45,465 bases of DNA from CAZMVY01 sp964617875 (GTDB taxonomy: Bacteria > Planctomycetota > Phycisphaerae > UBA1845 > PWPN01). The DNA is taken from the NCBI GenBank assembly GCA_964617875.1, contig CAZUAI010000046.1, positions 1-45,465 of the forward strand, read 5' to 3'. Of the stretch, positions 9,426-17,889 are shown piece by piece (the stretch's first letter is position 1; the number at the start of each line of letters is the position of its first letter). A program made the position numbers and the translations under genes. The notes beneath the pieces are model-generated. The model was given only the letters and a program-made list of their open reading frames with translations. It had not been told where the DNA came from and did not search any database.

Positions 9426-10334
9426 ATGATCGACACGGAGATGGAAAGTGCAGCCGGCGGAACCCAGTCAACGGTGGCGGCGCCGCCGTCAGCGGCCGAC
9501 ATCGAAGCCGTCATGCGTCGGGTCAACGAAGTCTCGACGCTTCCGCACGTCGCGATGCGTGTGCTCGAGGTCGCGCGCGACCCGAACGCCGGGGCGGGGG
9601 ACCTGCGAGCGATCGTTGAGGGCGATCCCGCGCTGAGCGCCCGCGTGCTGCGCTGCGTCAACTCGGCCGCCTACTCGCTCCGGACCGAGATCACAAACCT
9701 GCAGCAGGCCATCAGCTACCTCGGATTCAACCAGATCCGCAACCTGGCCATCACGGCCTCCGTCAGCGAGGTCTTCAAGGCCGGCGACGCGATCGGGCCG
9801 TATCGCCGTTCCGAACTATGGGGGCACCTGGTCACGGTGGGCGTGTGCTCGCGGATGATCGCATCCCGGCGGCGCCTGCCCAATTTCGACGAGGCGTTTC
9901 TGGCCGGCCTTCTGCACGATATCGGGATCGTTCTGGAGGACCAGCACTGTCACGAACCGTTCGCCGCGATGATCTCCGGACTCGTCGAGGGCCGAACGCT
10001 CGTCGAGGCCGAACGCGAGTACCTGGGATTCGATCACACGACGATCGGCAACCGGGTGGCCGAGAAGTGGAGCTTCCCGCCGATCGTGTGCGCCTGCATC
10101 CGTTTTCACCACATGTCGCAGAACTACCGCGGGCCGGACGGGGCGATTGTCCGCTGCGTGGAGATTGCGAACTGGATCTGCACGCTCAAGGGCGTGAGTT
10201 CGATCGGCCGTAACCTGCTGGCGGTGCCGGCCGATGCGCTCGCGGCGTCGGGGCTGGGCAAGGAGGACGTCAAGGTGCTGGTCGTCGATCTCGACCACGA
10301 GATCACGCTGCACCAGCACCTGTTCAACCTGTAG
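9426..10334 (+). CDS. HDOD domain signalling protein
   Basis: A 302-aa cytoplasmic protein. ATG 9426 is chosen because GAGG lies at 9415-9418; an in-frame ATG at 9441 is the alternative. The HDOD domain spans roughly residues 25-225 (PALSARVLRCVNSAAY near its start). HDOD domains are relatives of HD phosphohydrolases and act in signalling, chemotaxis and regulation of gene expression or RNA turnover in the proteins studied. Most have lost metal-binding residues. Here an HD pair is present in LLHDIGI (H164, D165) and a second His cluster occurs in RFHHM, so residual metal binding is possible but unproven. It lies between two sibling hybrid kinases and is separated by only 9 bases from the downstream one, which suggests it is part of the same pathway. 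Confidence 0.9.
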   Translation: MIDTEMESAAGGTQSTVAAPPSAADIEAVMRRVNEVSTLPHVAMRVLEVARDPNAGAGDLRAIVEGDPALSARVLRCVNSAAYSLRTEITNLQQAISYLGFNQIRNLAITASVSEVFKAGDAIGPYRRSELWGHLVTVGVCSRMIASRRRLPNFDEAFLAGLLHDIGIVLEDQHCHEPFAAMISGLVEGRTLVEAEREYLGFDHTTIGNRVAEKWSFPPIVCACIRFHHMSQNYRGPDGAIVRCVEIANWICTLKGVSSIGRNLLAVPADALAASGLGKEDVKVLVVDLDHEITLHQHLFNL

Positions 10335-10343
10335 CGAGAGAGC

Positions 10344-12149
10344 ATGATGGACATTGCGGCGCAGATCGAATCGCTGTTGGGCGAGGAGCGGCTGCCGGCG
10401 GACGGTACGGGGGCGCTCCGGGTCGTCCACGACGCCCTGCGCGACATGGATCCGGCGGTGCTCTGGACGTCCGACGCGGCGGGGACGGTGTCGGCGGTCT
10501 ATGACAACGGCCTCGGGGCCGCTCCGGCGAGGGTTCGCGCACTGGCGGGCGAACTCGCGGCGCAGATCGGGACGCGCGAGCTGTGCATCCGTGCGGATGC
10601 CGAGGCGGGGCTCACGGGATTCATTCTGGCGGCGCCGGGTCCCGCGGGGCGGGCGATGTTCCTCGGCGGCCTGCTGCGGTGTCCGGCGGCCACCGCCCAG
10701 CGTCTGCACGACGAAGCCGTCTCTATGTCCCGGCTGGCTTCGCTGGCCCTGGCCGCAATCGAGGCCGCGCGGTTCGCCGCGGCGCTCCAGACGCGCGTCC
10801 ACCACCTCGAGGCCGAAAAGGACACACTGAAGGCGTCGCACGCCGCGACGGTCACCAGCGTCATCGAGGAGCGTGAGCAGCGGATCCGCGAGCAGCGTGC
10901 CTACGTGGTCCACCTCGAGAACGAGGTCGCCAAGCGGTCGGCCGACCTGCGGCTCGCCCTCGACGCCGCGAACCAGGCCAACCGCGCCAAGGTCGATTTT
11001 CTCGCGAACATGAGCCACGAGATCCGCACGCCGATGACCGCCATCATCGGGTTCGCCGAGAACCTGCTGAGCCCGAACCTCACCGAAGCGGAGAAGTTCG
11101 ACGCCGTGCAGACGATCCGCCGCAACGGGGACTACCTGCTGCACATCCTCAACGACATGCTCGATCTTTCGCGGATCGAGGCGGGGCGGTTCGAGGTGGA
11201 GATCGGCCCGTGCTCGCCGATCGAGGTCGTGGCCGACGTGCAGTCGGTCATGCGGGCGCAGGCCGAGGCCAAGGGGCTGCGTCTCGAGGTCGAATACGCC
11301 GGACCGGTCCCTCAGACCGTGCAGACGGACTCGGTCCGGCTTCGCCAGATCCTGTTCAATCTTCTGGCCAACGCGGTGAAGTTCACCGAGAAGGGCATGA
11401 TCCGCCTGGTGTCGCGGTTTGTCGGCGGCACGTCCGGGGGGGCGCCCTGCCTTCAGTTTGACGTCATCGACACCGGCATCGGGATCGCCGAGGAGCAACT
11501 GCCCCGCCTGTTTCAGCCGTTCACCCAGGGCGACTCCTCGCTCACCCGCCGCTTCGGGGGCAACGGGCTGGGGCTGGCCGTCGGCAAGCGGCTGGCGGAA
11601 CAGCTCGGCGGCACGATCACGGTCGAAAGCCGGCTCGGCCAGGGCAGCACCTTCCGCCTGTCGATCGCCACCGGACCGGTCGAGGGCGTGAAGATGGTGT
11701 CGCATCCGGGCTGCACGATGGCGGTCCGCCCCGACGACGGGGTCGGCGATCCGCACCGGCTGCACAACTGCCGCATTCTTCTGGCCGAAGACGGCCCGGA
11801 CAACCAGCGTCTGATCGCGTTCGTACTGCGGAAGGCCGGGGCCGAGGTGACGCTCGCCGAGAACGGCCGCGTCGCGATCGACAAGGCCCTGGCGGCGCGG
11901 GACGAGGGCCGGCCGTTCGATGTGATCCTGATGGACATGCAGATGCCCGTTCTCGACGGCTTCGGGGCGGCGAGCCTCCTTCGCCAGAAGAAGTACACGG
12001 GCCCGATCATCGCCCTCACCGCCCACACGACGGCGGACGACCGCGAGAAGTGCATCCGCGCCGGGTGTACGGATCACGCCAGCAAACCCATCGACCGGGC
12101 GACACTCATCGAAACCATCCTCGCGCAACTGCGGTCGAGGGCGGACTGA
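10344..12149 (+). CDS. Soluble hybrid histidine kinase with C-terminal receiver
   Basis: A 601-aa kinase without membrane helices, presumably cytoplasmic. The first 150 or so residues form a small domain I cannot assign (perhaps GAF-like, by position only). A charged coiled coil (about 155-215) leads to HisKA with phospho-acceptor H225 in MSHEIRTPM, then an ATPase domain with DTGIGI and FGGNGLGLAV, and a receiver with acceptor D531 in LMDMQMP. From HisKA to the end it parallels the membrane kinase at 5895-9185, including the linker (TGPxxGV..VSHP) and receiver start ILLAEDGPDNQRLI. The pair therefore look like duplicates whose input modules diverged. It starts 9 bases after the HDOD gene (gagag before tandem ATGs), so the two are likely co-expressed. 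A terminator follows at 12198. Confidence 0.92.
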   Translation: MMDIAAQIESLLGEERLPADGTGALRVVHDALRDMDPAVLWTSDAAGTVSAVYDNGLGAAPARVRALAGELAAQIGTRELCIRADAEAGLTGFILAAPGPAGRAMFLGGLLRCPAATAQRLHDEAVSMSRLASLALAAIEAARFAAALQTRVHHLEAEKDTLKASHAATVTSVIEEREQRIREQRAYVVHLENEVAKRSADLRLALDAANQANRAKVDFLANMSHEIRTPMTAIIGFAENLLSPNLTEAEKFDAVQTIRRNGDYLLHILNDMLDLSRIEAGRFEVEIGPCSPIEVVADVQSVMRAQAEAKGLRLEVEYAGPVPQTVQTDSVRLRQILFNLLANAVKFTEKGMIRLVSRFVGGTSGGAPCLQFDVIDTGIGIAEEQLPRLFQPFTQGDSSLTRRFGGNGLGLAVGKRLAEQLGGTITVESRLGQGSTFRLSIATGPVEGVKMVSHPGCTMAVRPDDGVGDPHRLHNCRILLAEDGPDNQRLIAFVLRKAGAEVTLAENGRVAIDKALAARDEGRPFDVILMDMQMPVLDGFGAASLLRQKKYTGPIIALTAHTTADDREKCIRAGCTDHASKPIDRATLIETILAQLRSRAD

Positions 12150-12197
12150 GCCCGGCGGAACCGAACCACGGAAGACGCGGAACCGGAAGAGGCTGGG

Positions 12198-12250
12198 GAC
12201 CGGCCGCCGGGCGGCGCTTCCGTTCCGCGGCCGGTCGCTTTTCGTCTTCG
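12198..12250 (+). terminator. Intrinsic terminator after the signalling cluster
   Basis: A perfect 10-bp stem (GACCGGCCGC at 12198-12207 with GCGGCCGGTC at 12227-12236) encloses a 19-nt loop. It is followed at once by the T-rich stretch gcttttcgtctt. It lies 48 bases after the soluble kinase stop and before the iorA operon, which fits a rho-independent terminator. Confidence 0.75.
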
Positions 12251-12339
12251 CGCCGCCGCGTGAGGCGACGACGGGGTTGATTTTCTTCCGTCGATCCGGT
12301 ATTGGGGATGCGGAACCTGTTACGACTCAGGAGCGCGCG

Positions 12340-13971
12340 GTGGATCTCACGAAACCCATGTTGATCAGCGGAGACGAGGCCGTCGCCCTGGCCGCCTTCC
12401 AGGCGGGGGTCGCGCTCGGCAGCGGGTATCCCGGCACACCCTCGACGGAAATCCTCGAGGCGTTCGGCGCCCTCGGCGGGAAGGCCCAGTGGGCCCCCAA
12501 CGAGAAGGTCGGTTTCGAAGTGGCGCTCGGGGCCGCCTTCGCCGGCGCCCGCGCGATGGTGACGATGAAGCACGTGGGGCTGAACGTGGCCGCGGACGTG
12601 CTGTTCACGGCGGCCTATACGGGCGTCAGCGGGGCGCTGGTCGTCGTCTCCGCCGACGACCCCGGCATGGCCTCGAGCCAGAACGAACAGGACAACCGCC
12701 GCTACGCCGTCGCGGCCGGCGTGCCGATGCTCGAGCCGTCCGACTCGCAGGAAGCCTACGACTTCACCGCCGCCGCGATCGAGATCTCGGAGCGGTGGCA
12801 CATTCCGGTGCTTCTGCGGCTCGTCACGCGCGTGTGCCACTCGAAGTCGATCGTGCGCCCCCGCGCGTTGCCCGGGCCGGCGGCGCCGCCGCACTTCGAG
12901 CACGACATCAAAGGGCGCGTCATGATCCCGGCGTACGCCCGGCCGGCGCACCGCCGCCTGCGGGCCAAGCTCGCCGAGATCGAGGCCTGGAACGAGACCT
13001 CGCCCTACAACCGCCGGATCGACGGCGACAAGACGCTCGGCGTCATCACCTCGAGCATCAGCTACGTGCACGCCCGCGAGGCGGCGCCGGGCGCCAGCTT
13101 CCTCAAGCTCGGCGTGACGCACCCGCTTCCGTTGAAGCTGATCCGGGATTTCCGGGACAGCGTGGTCCGGTGCGTGGTCGTGGAAGAGGGGGATCCGTAC
13201 CTTGTCGAGAACCTCCGCACGGCCGGGATCACGGTCGAGGGCAAGGCGGAGATGTACCGCTTCGGCGAGCTGAATGTCGCACGGGTCCGGCGGATCCTCG
13301 CGAACGACACTTCGCCCGAGGCGCCGCCGCCGCCGGGCAAGCCTCCGCAGCTCTGCGTGAGCTGCCCGCACCGGACGGTGTTCGAGACGCTCCGCAAGCT
13401 CGACTGCATCGTCGCGGGCGACATCGGTTGCTACACGCTGGGCGTTCTGCCGCCGTTCGAGGCGATGGACACGTGCGTGTGCATGGGGGCGAGCGTCGGC
13501 GTGGGGCTGGGGCTGCGCCACGTCCTGCCGCGCGACGAGGCCCGGCGCGTCGTGAGCGTGATCGGCGACAGCACGTTCGTCCACGGCGGCATCACGGGCA
13601 TGGTCGAGATGGTGTACAACCCGCCGCCGACGGGGCACGTGCTGATGATTCTCGACAACGGGACGACGGCGATGACGGGGCTCCAGGAGCACCCGGGGAC
13701 CGGGCGGACGCTGGATCACCGGCAGACGGGCAAGGTGGTCTTCGAGGACCTGGCGCGGATGCTGGGCTTCGCCCACGTGGACGTGCTGGACCCGACGGAC
13801 GATCCGGCGGCCTTCGAGAGGCTCGTGGCGGACCGCCTGGCGAGCGAGAAGCTGTGTCTGATCGTGACGCGGCGGCCCTGCCTGCTGGCGGCGGGCAAGA
13901 TCAAGGAATACGAGAAGGCCGCGGGCGGCCGCCAGCCGGCCTGCGACGCGACGGCGGGCAAGAGCGACTAG
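12340..13971 (+). CDS. iorA: Indolepyruvate:ferredoxin oxidoreductase alpha subunit lacking the ferredoxin domain
   Basis: The TPP-binding catalytic subunit that oxidatively decarboxylates aryl-pyruvates (from Trp, Phe, Tyr) to arylacetyl-CoA. GTG 12340 is chosen because AGGAG lies at 12329-12333; ATG 12358 is an alternative. The 543 aa contain the N-terminal pyrimidine-binding domain (GYPGTPSTE at about 29-37) and the C-terminal TPP domain with CVSCPHR (C339, C342) and GDIGCYTLG (C364). Known IorA proteins are usually over 600 aa and end in a domain binding two [4Fe-4S] clusters. Here the chain stops after RRPCLLAAGK with no CxxCxxC motif, and iorB begins 1 base later. Electrons must leave by another route, perhaps a separate ferredoxin. 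It is the first gene of a five-gene operon. Confidence 0.92.
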   Translation: MDLTKPMLISGDEAVALAAFQAGVALGSGYPGTPSTEILEAFGALGGKAQWAPNEKVGFEVALGAAFAGARAMVTMKHVGLNVAADVLFTAAYTGVSGALVVVSADDPGMASSQNEQDNRRYAVAAGVPMLEPSDSQEAYDFTAAAIEISERWHIPVLLRLVTRVCHSKSIVRPRALPGPAAPPHFEHDIKGRVMIPAYARPAHRRLRAKLAEIEAWNETSPYNRRIDGDKTLGVITSSISYVHAREAAPGASFLKLGVTHPLPLKLIRDFRDSVVRCVVVEEGDPYLVENLRTAGITVEGKAEMYRFGELNVARVRRILANDTSPEAPPPPGKPPQLCVSCPHRTVFETLRKLDCIVAGDIGCYTLGVLPPFEAMDTCVCMGASVGVGLGLRHVLPRDEARRVVSVIGDSTFVHGGITGMVEMVYNPPPTGHVLMILDNGTTAMTGLQEHPGTGRTLDHRQTGKVVFEDLARMLGFAHVDVLDPTDDPAAFERLVADRLASEKLCLIVTRRPCLLAAGKIKEYEKAAGGRQPACDATAGKSD

Positions 13972-13972
13972 C

Positions 13973-14458
13973 ATGACAGATCGCGTGATCAACGTGGTGG
14001 TGGCCGGGCTGGGGGGGCAGGGCGTTCTGAAGTCGTCGGACATCCTGGCCGAGGCCGTGTTCCGCACCGGCTGCGACGTGAAGAAGAGCGAGATCCACGG
14101 CATGAGCCAGCGCGGCGGCTCGGTGACCAGCGACGTGCGGTTCGGCAAGGAGGTCCTCAGCCCGATGGTCCCGCCGGGCGAGGCGGACTTCCTCGTCGTG
14201 CTGGCGCCGGACCAGGTCGAGGTGAACCGCTGGCAGCTCCGCCCGGGCGGGCTGCTGCTCGGTCCGGACCTGATCGACGAGAGCCGGCTGGCGAACCGGC
14301 GGAGCCTGAACGTGGCGCTGCTCGGGGCGCTGAGCACGAAGCTGGACATTCCGCTGGAGAACTGGCTGGAGGCCCTCCGTTCGAACCTGGCGCCGAAGCT
14401 GCACGAGGCGAACCTGGCGGCGTTCGGGCTGGGCCGCGACGCGGCCAAGGCATTGTAG
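13973..14458 (+). CDS. iorB: Indolepyruvate:ferredoxin oxidoreductase beta subunit
   Basis: A 161-aa gamma-type oxidoreductase subunit that pairs with IorA and helps bind CoA. The family signature GLGGQGVLKSSDILAEA lies at about 12-28, followed by SEIHGMSQRGGSVTSDVRFG. The conserved C-terminal segment (LHEANLAAFGLGRD) is present, so the protein is short for the family but appears complete. The start lies 1 base after the iorA stop, which favours translational coupling; there is no strong Shine-Dalgarno. Like its partner it has no iron-sulfur motif. Confidence 0.92.
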   Translation: MTDRVINVVVAGLGGQGVLKSSDILAEAVFRTGCDVKKSEIHGMSQRGGSVTSDVRFGKEVLSPMVPPGEADFLVVLAPDQVEVNRWQLRPGGLLLGPDLIDESRLANRRSLNVALLGALSTKLDIPLENWLEALRSNLAPKLHEANLAAFGLGRDAAKAL

Positions 14459-14481
14459 ACCCCAACCGGAGGCGTGTTCCC

Positions 14482-15813
14482 ATGACGAATCCCTCGTTCG
14501 ACACGGCCGGCGGCTTTCATCCCGCCAGCGCGATGGACTTCCTGTCGGTCCCGCAGTTGCGGGAACTGCAATTGCGGCGTCTCAAGGCGATCGTCCGGCA
14601 GGCGTACGAGCACCAGGAACTGTTCCGGCGGCGCATGGTCGAGCGGGACCTGAAGCCCGACGATCTCCAGAGGCTCGAGGACATCGCCCGGCTGCCCTTC
14701 ACCGTAAAGACCGACCTTCGGGACACGTACCCGTTCGGCCTGTTCTGCGTGCCGATGAGCGACGTCGTCCGCCTGCACGCCTCGAGCGGGACGACGGGCA
14801 AGCCGATCGTCGTGGCCTACACGCAGGAGGACATCGACGTCTGGTCGAGCGTCATGGTCCGGAGCTTCGCGGCCTGCGGCCTGCACCGCGGGGACATCAT
14901 CCAGAACTCGTACGGTTACGGTCTGTTCACGGGGGGGCTCGGCGCCCACTACGGCGCGGAGGCGCTCGGGGCGACGGTGATCCCGACGTCCGGCGGCAAC
15001 ACGGACCGGCAGATCATGATCCTGAAGGATTTCGGGGTGACGGCGATCTGCTGCACGCCGAGCTATTTCATCCACCTGATCGAGCGGGCGGGCGAGATGG
15101 GGATCGACATGAAGACGCTTCCGCTGCGGGCGGGGGTGTTCGGCGCGGAGCCGTGGACGGAGGGCATGCGGCGGCACATCGAGGCCCACAGCAACGTGAA
15201 GGCGTACGACATCTACGGGCTGTCGGAGATCATCGGGCCGGGCGTCGGCATCGAGTGCCAGTGCCAGGCGGGCCTGCACATCTTCGAGGACCACTTCCTC
15301 ATGGAGATCGTGGACCCGGAGAGCGGCGAGCCGCTGCCCGACGGGAGCATCGGCGAGCTGATCCTGACGACGCTGAGCAAGTACGCCATGCCCATGATCC
15401 GCTACCGCACGCGGGACCTGACGAGCATCAACCCCGAGCCGTGCGCCTGCGGCCGGACGATCCGCCGGATCACCCGGATCCGGAGCCGCAGCGACGACAT
15501 GTTCATCATCCGCGGCGTGAACGTCTTCCCGTCGCAGATCGAGGAGGCGCTGCTGCGCGTCGAGAGCGCCCTGCCGCACTACCAGATCATCCTCACTCGC
15601 GAGAAGGGGCTGGACGAGGTCGAGGTCCAGGTCGAGGTGACGTCGCAGGTCTTCAGCGACGAGATCCGCGCGCTCGAGGCCCTGCAGGCGCGCATCTCGA
15701 AGGAGATCGAGCGCATCGTGGGCATTCGCATGAAGGTCCGGCTCGTCGAGCCGCACACGATCCAGCGGAGCGAGGGCAAGGCGAAGCGCGTGTTTGACAA
15801 GAGGAACATGTAG
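14482..15813 (+). CDS. paaK: Phenylacetate-CoA ligase family protein (first copy)
   Basis: An ATP-dependent aryl-acetate:CoA ligase of the ANL superfamily, 443 aa, typical for PaaK. Motifs seen: the adenylate P-loop ASSGTTGKP (about 99-107), YGYGLFTGGLG, the A5-like YGLSEIIGPG, a zinc-binding-type CACGRTIRRITR, and the C-terminal hinge with RGVNVFPSQIEEALL. GGAGG lies 9 bases before the ATG. In the iorAB operon it could activate free arylacetate or run in reverse to make ATP from arylacetyl-CoA, the role proposed for ligases paired with IOR in anaerobes. A second PaaK lies two genes downstream; the two are clearly related but diverged. Confidence 0.92.
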   Translation: MTNPSFDTAGGFHPASAMDFLSVPQLRELQLRRLKAIVRQAYEHQELFRRRMVERDLKPDDLQRLEDIARLPFTVKTDLRDTYPFGLFCVPMSDVVRLHASSGTTGKPIVVAYTQEDIDVWSSVMVRSFAACGLHRGDIIQNSYGYGLFTGGLGAHYGAEALGATVIPTSGGNTDRQIMILKDFGVTAICCTPSYFIHLIERAGEMGIDMKTLPLRAGVFGAEPWTEGMRRHIEAHSNVKAYDIYGLSEIIGPGVGIECQCQAGLHIFEDHFLMEIVDPESGEPLPDGSIGELILTTLSKYAMPMIRYRTRDLTSINPEPCACGRTIRRITRIRSRSDDMFIIRGVNVFPSQIEEALLRVESALPHYQIILTREKGLDEVEVQVEVTSQVFSDEIRALEALQARISKEIERIVGIRMKVRLVEPHTIQRSEGKAKRVFDKRNM

Positions 15814-15851
15814 TCCGCGGAGCCATCCGCCCGCCAGCAAGGAAGGTCGCC

Positions 15852-16292
15852 ATGAAGATCAAACAGTTGTCCGTGTTTCTCGAGAACAAGCCCGGCCGTC
15901 TCACCGTCCCCTGCAGGATCCTGGCGGACGCGGGGATCAACATCCTCACGCTCTCGCTGGCCGACACGCAGCAGTTCGGCATCCTGCGGATCGTCGTCCG
16001 CGACTGGGAGCGGGCACGGTCGCTGCTCGAGAAGGCCGGCTGCGTCGTCAAGGTCTCGGAGGTCGTGGCCGTCGAGGTCGCCGACCGCCCCGGCGGCCTG
16101 TGCGGCGTTCTCGAGGTCATCGAGGAACTCGGCATCAACGTCGAGTACATGTACGCCTTCACCTTCCGGCGCGAGGACAAGGCCGTCCTGGTCTTCCGCT
16201 TCGAGAACCCGGACGAGGCCATCCAGCGGCTGCAGGGCAAGGGCGTCAACCTCGTCGGGGACGTCGAACTCTTCAACCGCGTCGAGACGTAG
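15852..16292 (+). CDS. Tandem ACT-domain protein
   Basis: A 146-aa protein made of two ACT domains (about 1-68 and 70-140), each a small ligand-binding fold that usually senses amino acids. The first begins KQLSVFLENKPGRL and the second VEVADRPGGLCGVL; both keep the Gly-rich turn (xNKPGRL, DRPGGL) that contacts ligand. No catalytic or DNA-binding domain is attached. ACT proteins are repeatedly found beside paaK and ior genes, so it probably senses an aromatic amino acid or related acid and tunes the enzymes or their expression. This is inference from context. AAGGAAGG lies just before the ATG and the gene sits 38 bases after paaK. Confidence 0.9.
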   Translation: MKIKQLSVFLENKPGRLTVPCRILADAGINILTLSLADTQQFGILRIVVRDWERARSLLEKAGCVVKVSEVVAVEVADRPGGLCGVLEVIEELGINVEYMYAFTFRREDKAVLVFRFENPDEAIQRLQGKGVNLVGDVELFNRVET

Positions 16293-16320
16293 CGCGGCCG
16301 TCGATCGGCGGTGAGCCACC

Positions 16321-17649
16321 ATGCCAGCCTTTCCGTTCGAGAACCGGATCTGGGATCCGGCCGAGACGATGGGCCCCGACGAACGGCGGGCCCTTCAGGC
16401 CGGCCGGCTCCGCGACCTGGTCGCCCGGGTCGCCGAAGTCCCGTTCTACAAGGCCGCCTTCGCCCGCGACGGCATCACGCCCGACGTGATCCGCGACGCG
16501 GACGACGTCCGCCGCCTGCCCTTCACGACGAAGGAGGACCTCCGCCGGAGCTACCCGCTGGGGTTCGTGGCGGTGCCGCGGGAGCGGATCGCCCGGATTC
16601 ACGGTTCGTCCGGCACGACGGGCAAGCCGACGCTCGTGGCCTACACCGCCGAGGACCGCGAGACGTGGGCCAACCTGTGCGCGCGGTTCCTCGTCGCCGG
16701 GGGTCTGCGGCCGGAGCATCTGGTCCATATCGCGTTCGGCTACGGCCTGTTCACGGGCGGCTTCGGGCTGCACTACGGCGTCGAGAAGGTCGGCGCGGGC
16801 ATCGTTCCGGTCGCGTCCGGCAACACGCCCCGGCAGATCATGCTGCTGCAGGACCTCGCGGCCGACGTCCTCATCTGCACGCCGAGCTATGCGCTGAACA
16901 TCGCCGAGGTCGCCCGCGCCCAGGGCGTCGATCCGCGGACGCTGCCGCTGAAGTTCGCCCATTTCGGCGGCGAGCCGTGGACCGAGGACATGCGGGCACA
17001 GATCGAGCGCGAGATGGGCCTGCTGGCGTTCAACAACTACGGACTGAGCGAGGTCATGGGGCCCGGCGTCAGCGGCGAGTGCGTCGCCCGCAACGGCATG
17101 CACATCCAGGAGGACCACTTCATCGTCGAGTGCATCGACCCGGACACGCTGCAGCCCGTGCCCGAGGGCCGGCTCGGCGAACTCGTGTTCACCACGCTGA
17201 CCAAGCAGGCGATGCCGATCCTCCGCTACCGCACGCGCGACCTGGCGTCGCTGGACCGGTCGCCGTGCCCGTGCGGCCGGACGACCGTCCGCATGAGCCG
17301 TGTCGTCGGCCGGACCGACGACATGCTGATCATCCGCGGCGTGAACGTCTTTCCGTCGCAGATCGAGGAGGCACTGCTGCGTGTCGAGGGCACGGCGCCG
17401 CACTACCTCATCGAGGTGGACCGCCCGGGCACGATGGATATCGTCACGGTCCACGTCGAGATGCGCCCGCAGGACTTCAGCGACCGGATGTCGCAGGTCC
17501 AGGCCCTGCACGACCGGATCGACCGCGAGATCCAGTCGATCACCGGCATCCGCATGAACGTCAAGCTCGTCGAGCCGCAGACGCTCGAGCGCTCCGCCGG
17601 CAAGGCCAGGCGCGTCATCGACCACCGCCGCGAGAAGGGACAGATCTGA
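16321..17649 (+). CDS. Phenylacetate-CoA ligase family protein (second copy)
   Basis: A 442-aa ANL-superfamily aryl-CoA ligase with the same motif set as the first copy: GSSGTTGKP at about 94-102, FGYGLFTGGFG, YGLSEVMGPG, CPCGRTTVRMSR and RGVNVFPSQIEEALL. The residues that differ are concentrated in the N-terminal half, which forms the acid pocket, so the two ligases may prefer different aryl acids (for example phenylacetate and indoleacetate). That is inference. It is the last gene of the operon and starts 28 bases after the ACT gene. Intergenic repeat DNA follows. Confidence 0.9.
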   Translation: MPAFPFENRIWDPAETMGPDERRALQAGRLRDLVARVAEVPFYKAAFARDGITPDVIRDADDVRRLPFTTKEDLRRSYPLGFVAVPRERIARIHGSSGTTGKPTLVAYTAEDRETWANLCARFLVAGGLRPEHLVHIAFGYGLFTGGFGLHYGVEKVGAGIVPVASGNTPRQIMLLQDLAADVLICTPSYALNIAEVARAQGVDPRTLPLKFAHFGGEPWTEDMRAQIEREMGLLAFNNYGLSEVMGPGVSGECVARNGMHIQEDHFIVECIDPDTLQPVPEGRLGELVFTTLTKQAMPILRYRTRDLASLDRSPCPCGRTTVRMSRVVGRTDDMLIIRGVNVFPSQIEEALLRVEGTAPHYLIEVDRPGTMDIVTVHVEMRPQDFSDRMSQVQALHDRIDREIQSITGIRMNVKLVEPQTLERSAGKARRVIDHRREKGQI

Positions 17650-17831
17650 CCTTCGTACGGTCTTCATCGAAAGACAGGAACCGCGAACCACGCGAAATAC
17701 GCGAAAAAGGGAGAGATGAGAACGGGGCAACCGAGTCACCGAGCAACCCCCGGGGCCAGCTTCGCTCGAGACGCTCAGGGCCCGAGCCGGTGCCGAAGGC
17801 GGGGCGGGCCGAGCAACGGACAACGGACCAG

Positions 17832-17889
17832 CAGGTGGGCGAACCTCCGGGGCCGCGCGTACGCGGTCGCGGAGAACCGCCCACCCTAC
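17832..17889. repeat. 58-bp palindromic repeat R2, copy 1
   Basis: Outer arms GGTGGGC (17834-17840) and GCCCACC (17879-17885) enclose a CG-rich core containing CGCG(C/A)GTACGCGG. It is 51/58 identical to 19539-19596 in the same orientation. Its right end (CTAC) contains the flippase stop codon. Confidence 0.75.

Noticed and set aside
13973..14458. IorB as a truncated gene
   Set aside because: It is short, but its N-terminal GLGGQGV motif and conserved C-terminus are both present, so it looks complete.
12106..15840. Long minus-strand open frame opposite iorA, iorB and paaK
   Set aside because: Crosses three well-supported genes and the terminator, with low-complexity Arg/Asp/His-rich composition.
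17690..17720. ccgcgaaccacgcgaaatacgcgaaaa phrase as a regulatory site
   Set aside because: A related phrase occurs at about 12166-12185, so it looks like degenerate intergenic repeat DNA; no paired promoter or terminator structure supports a specific function.
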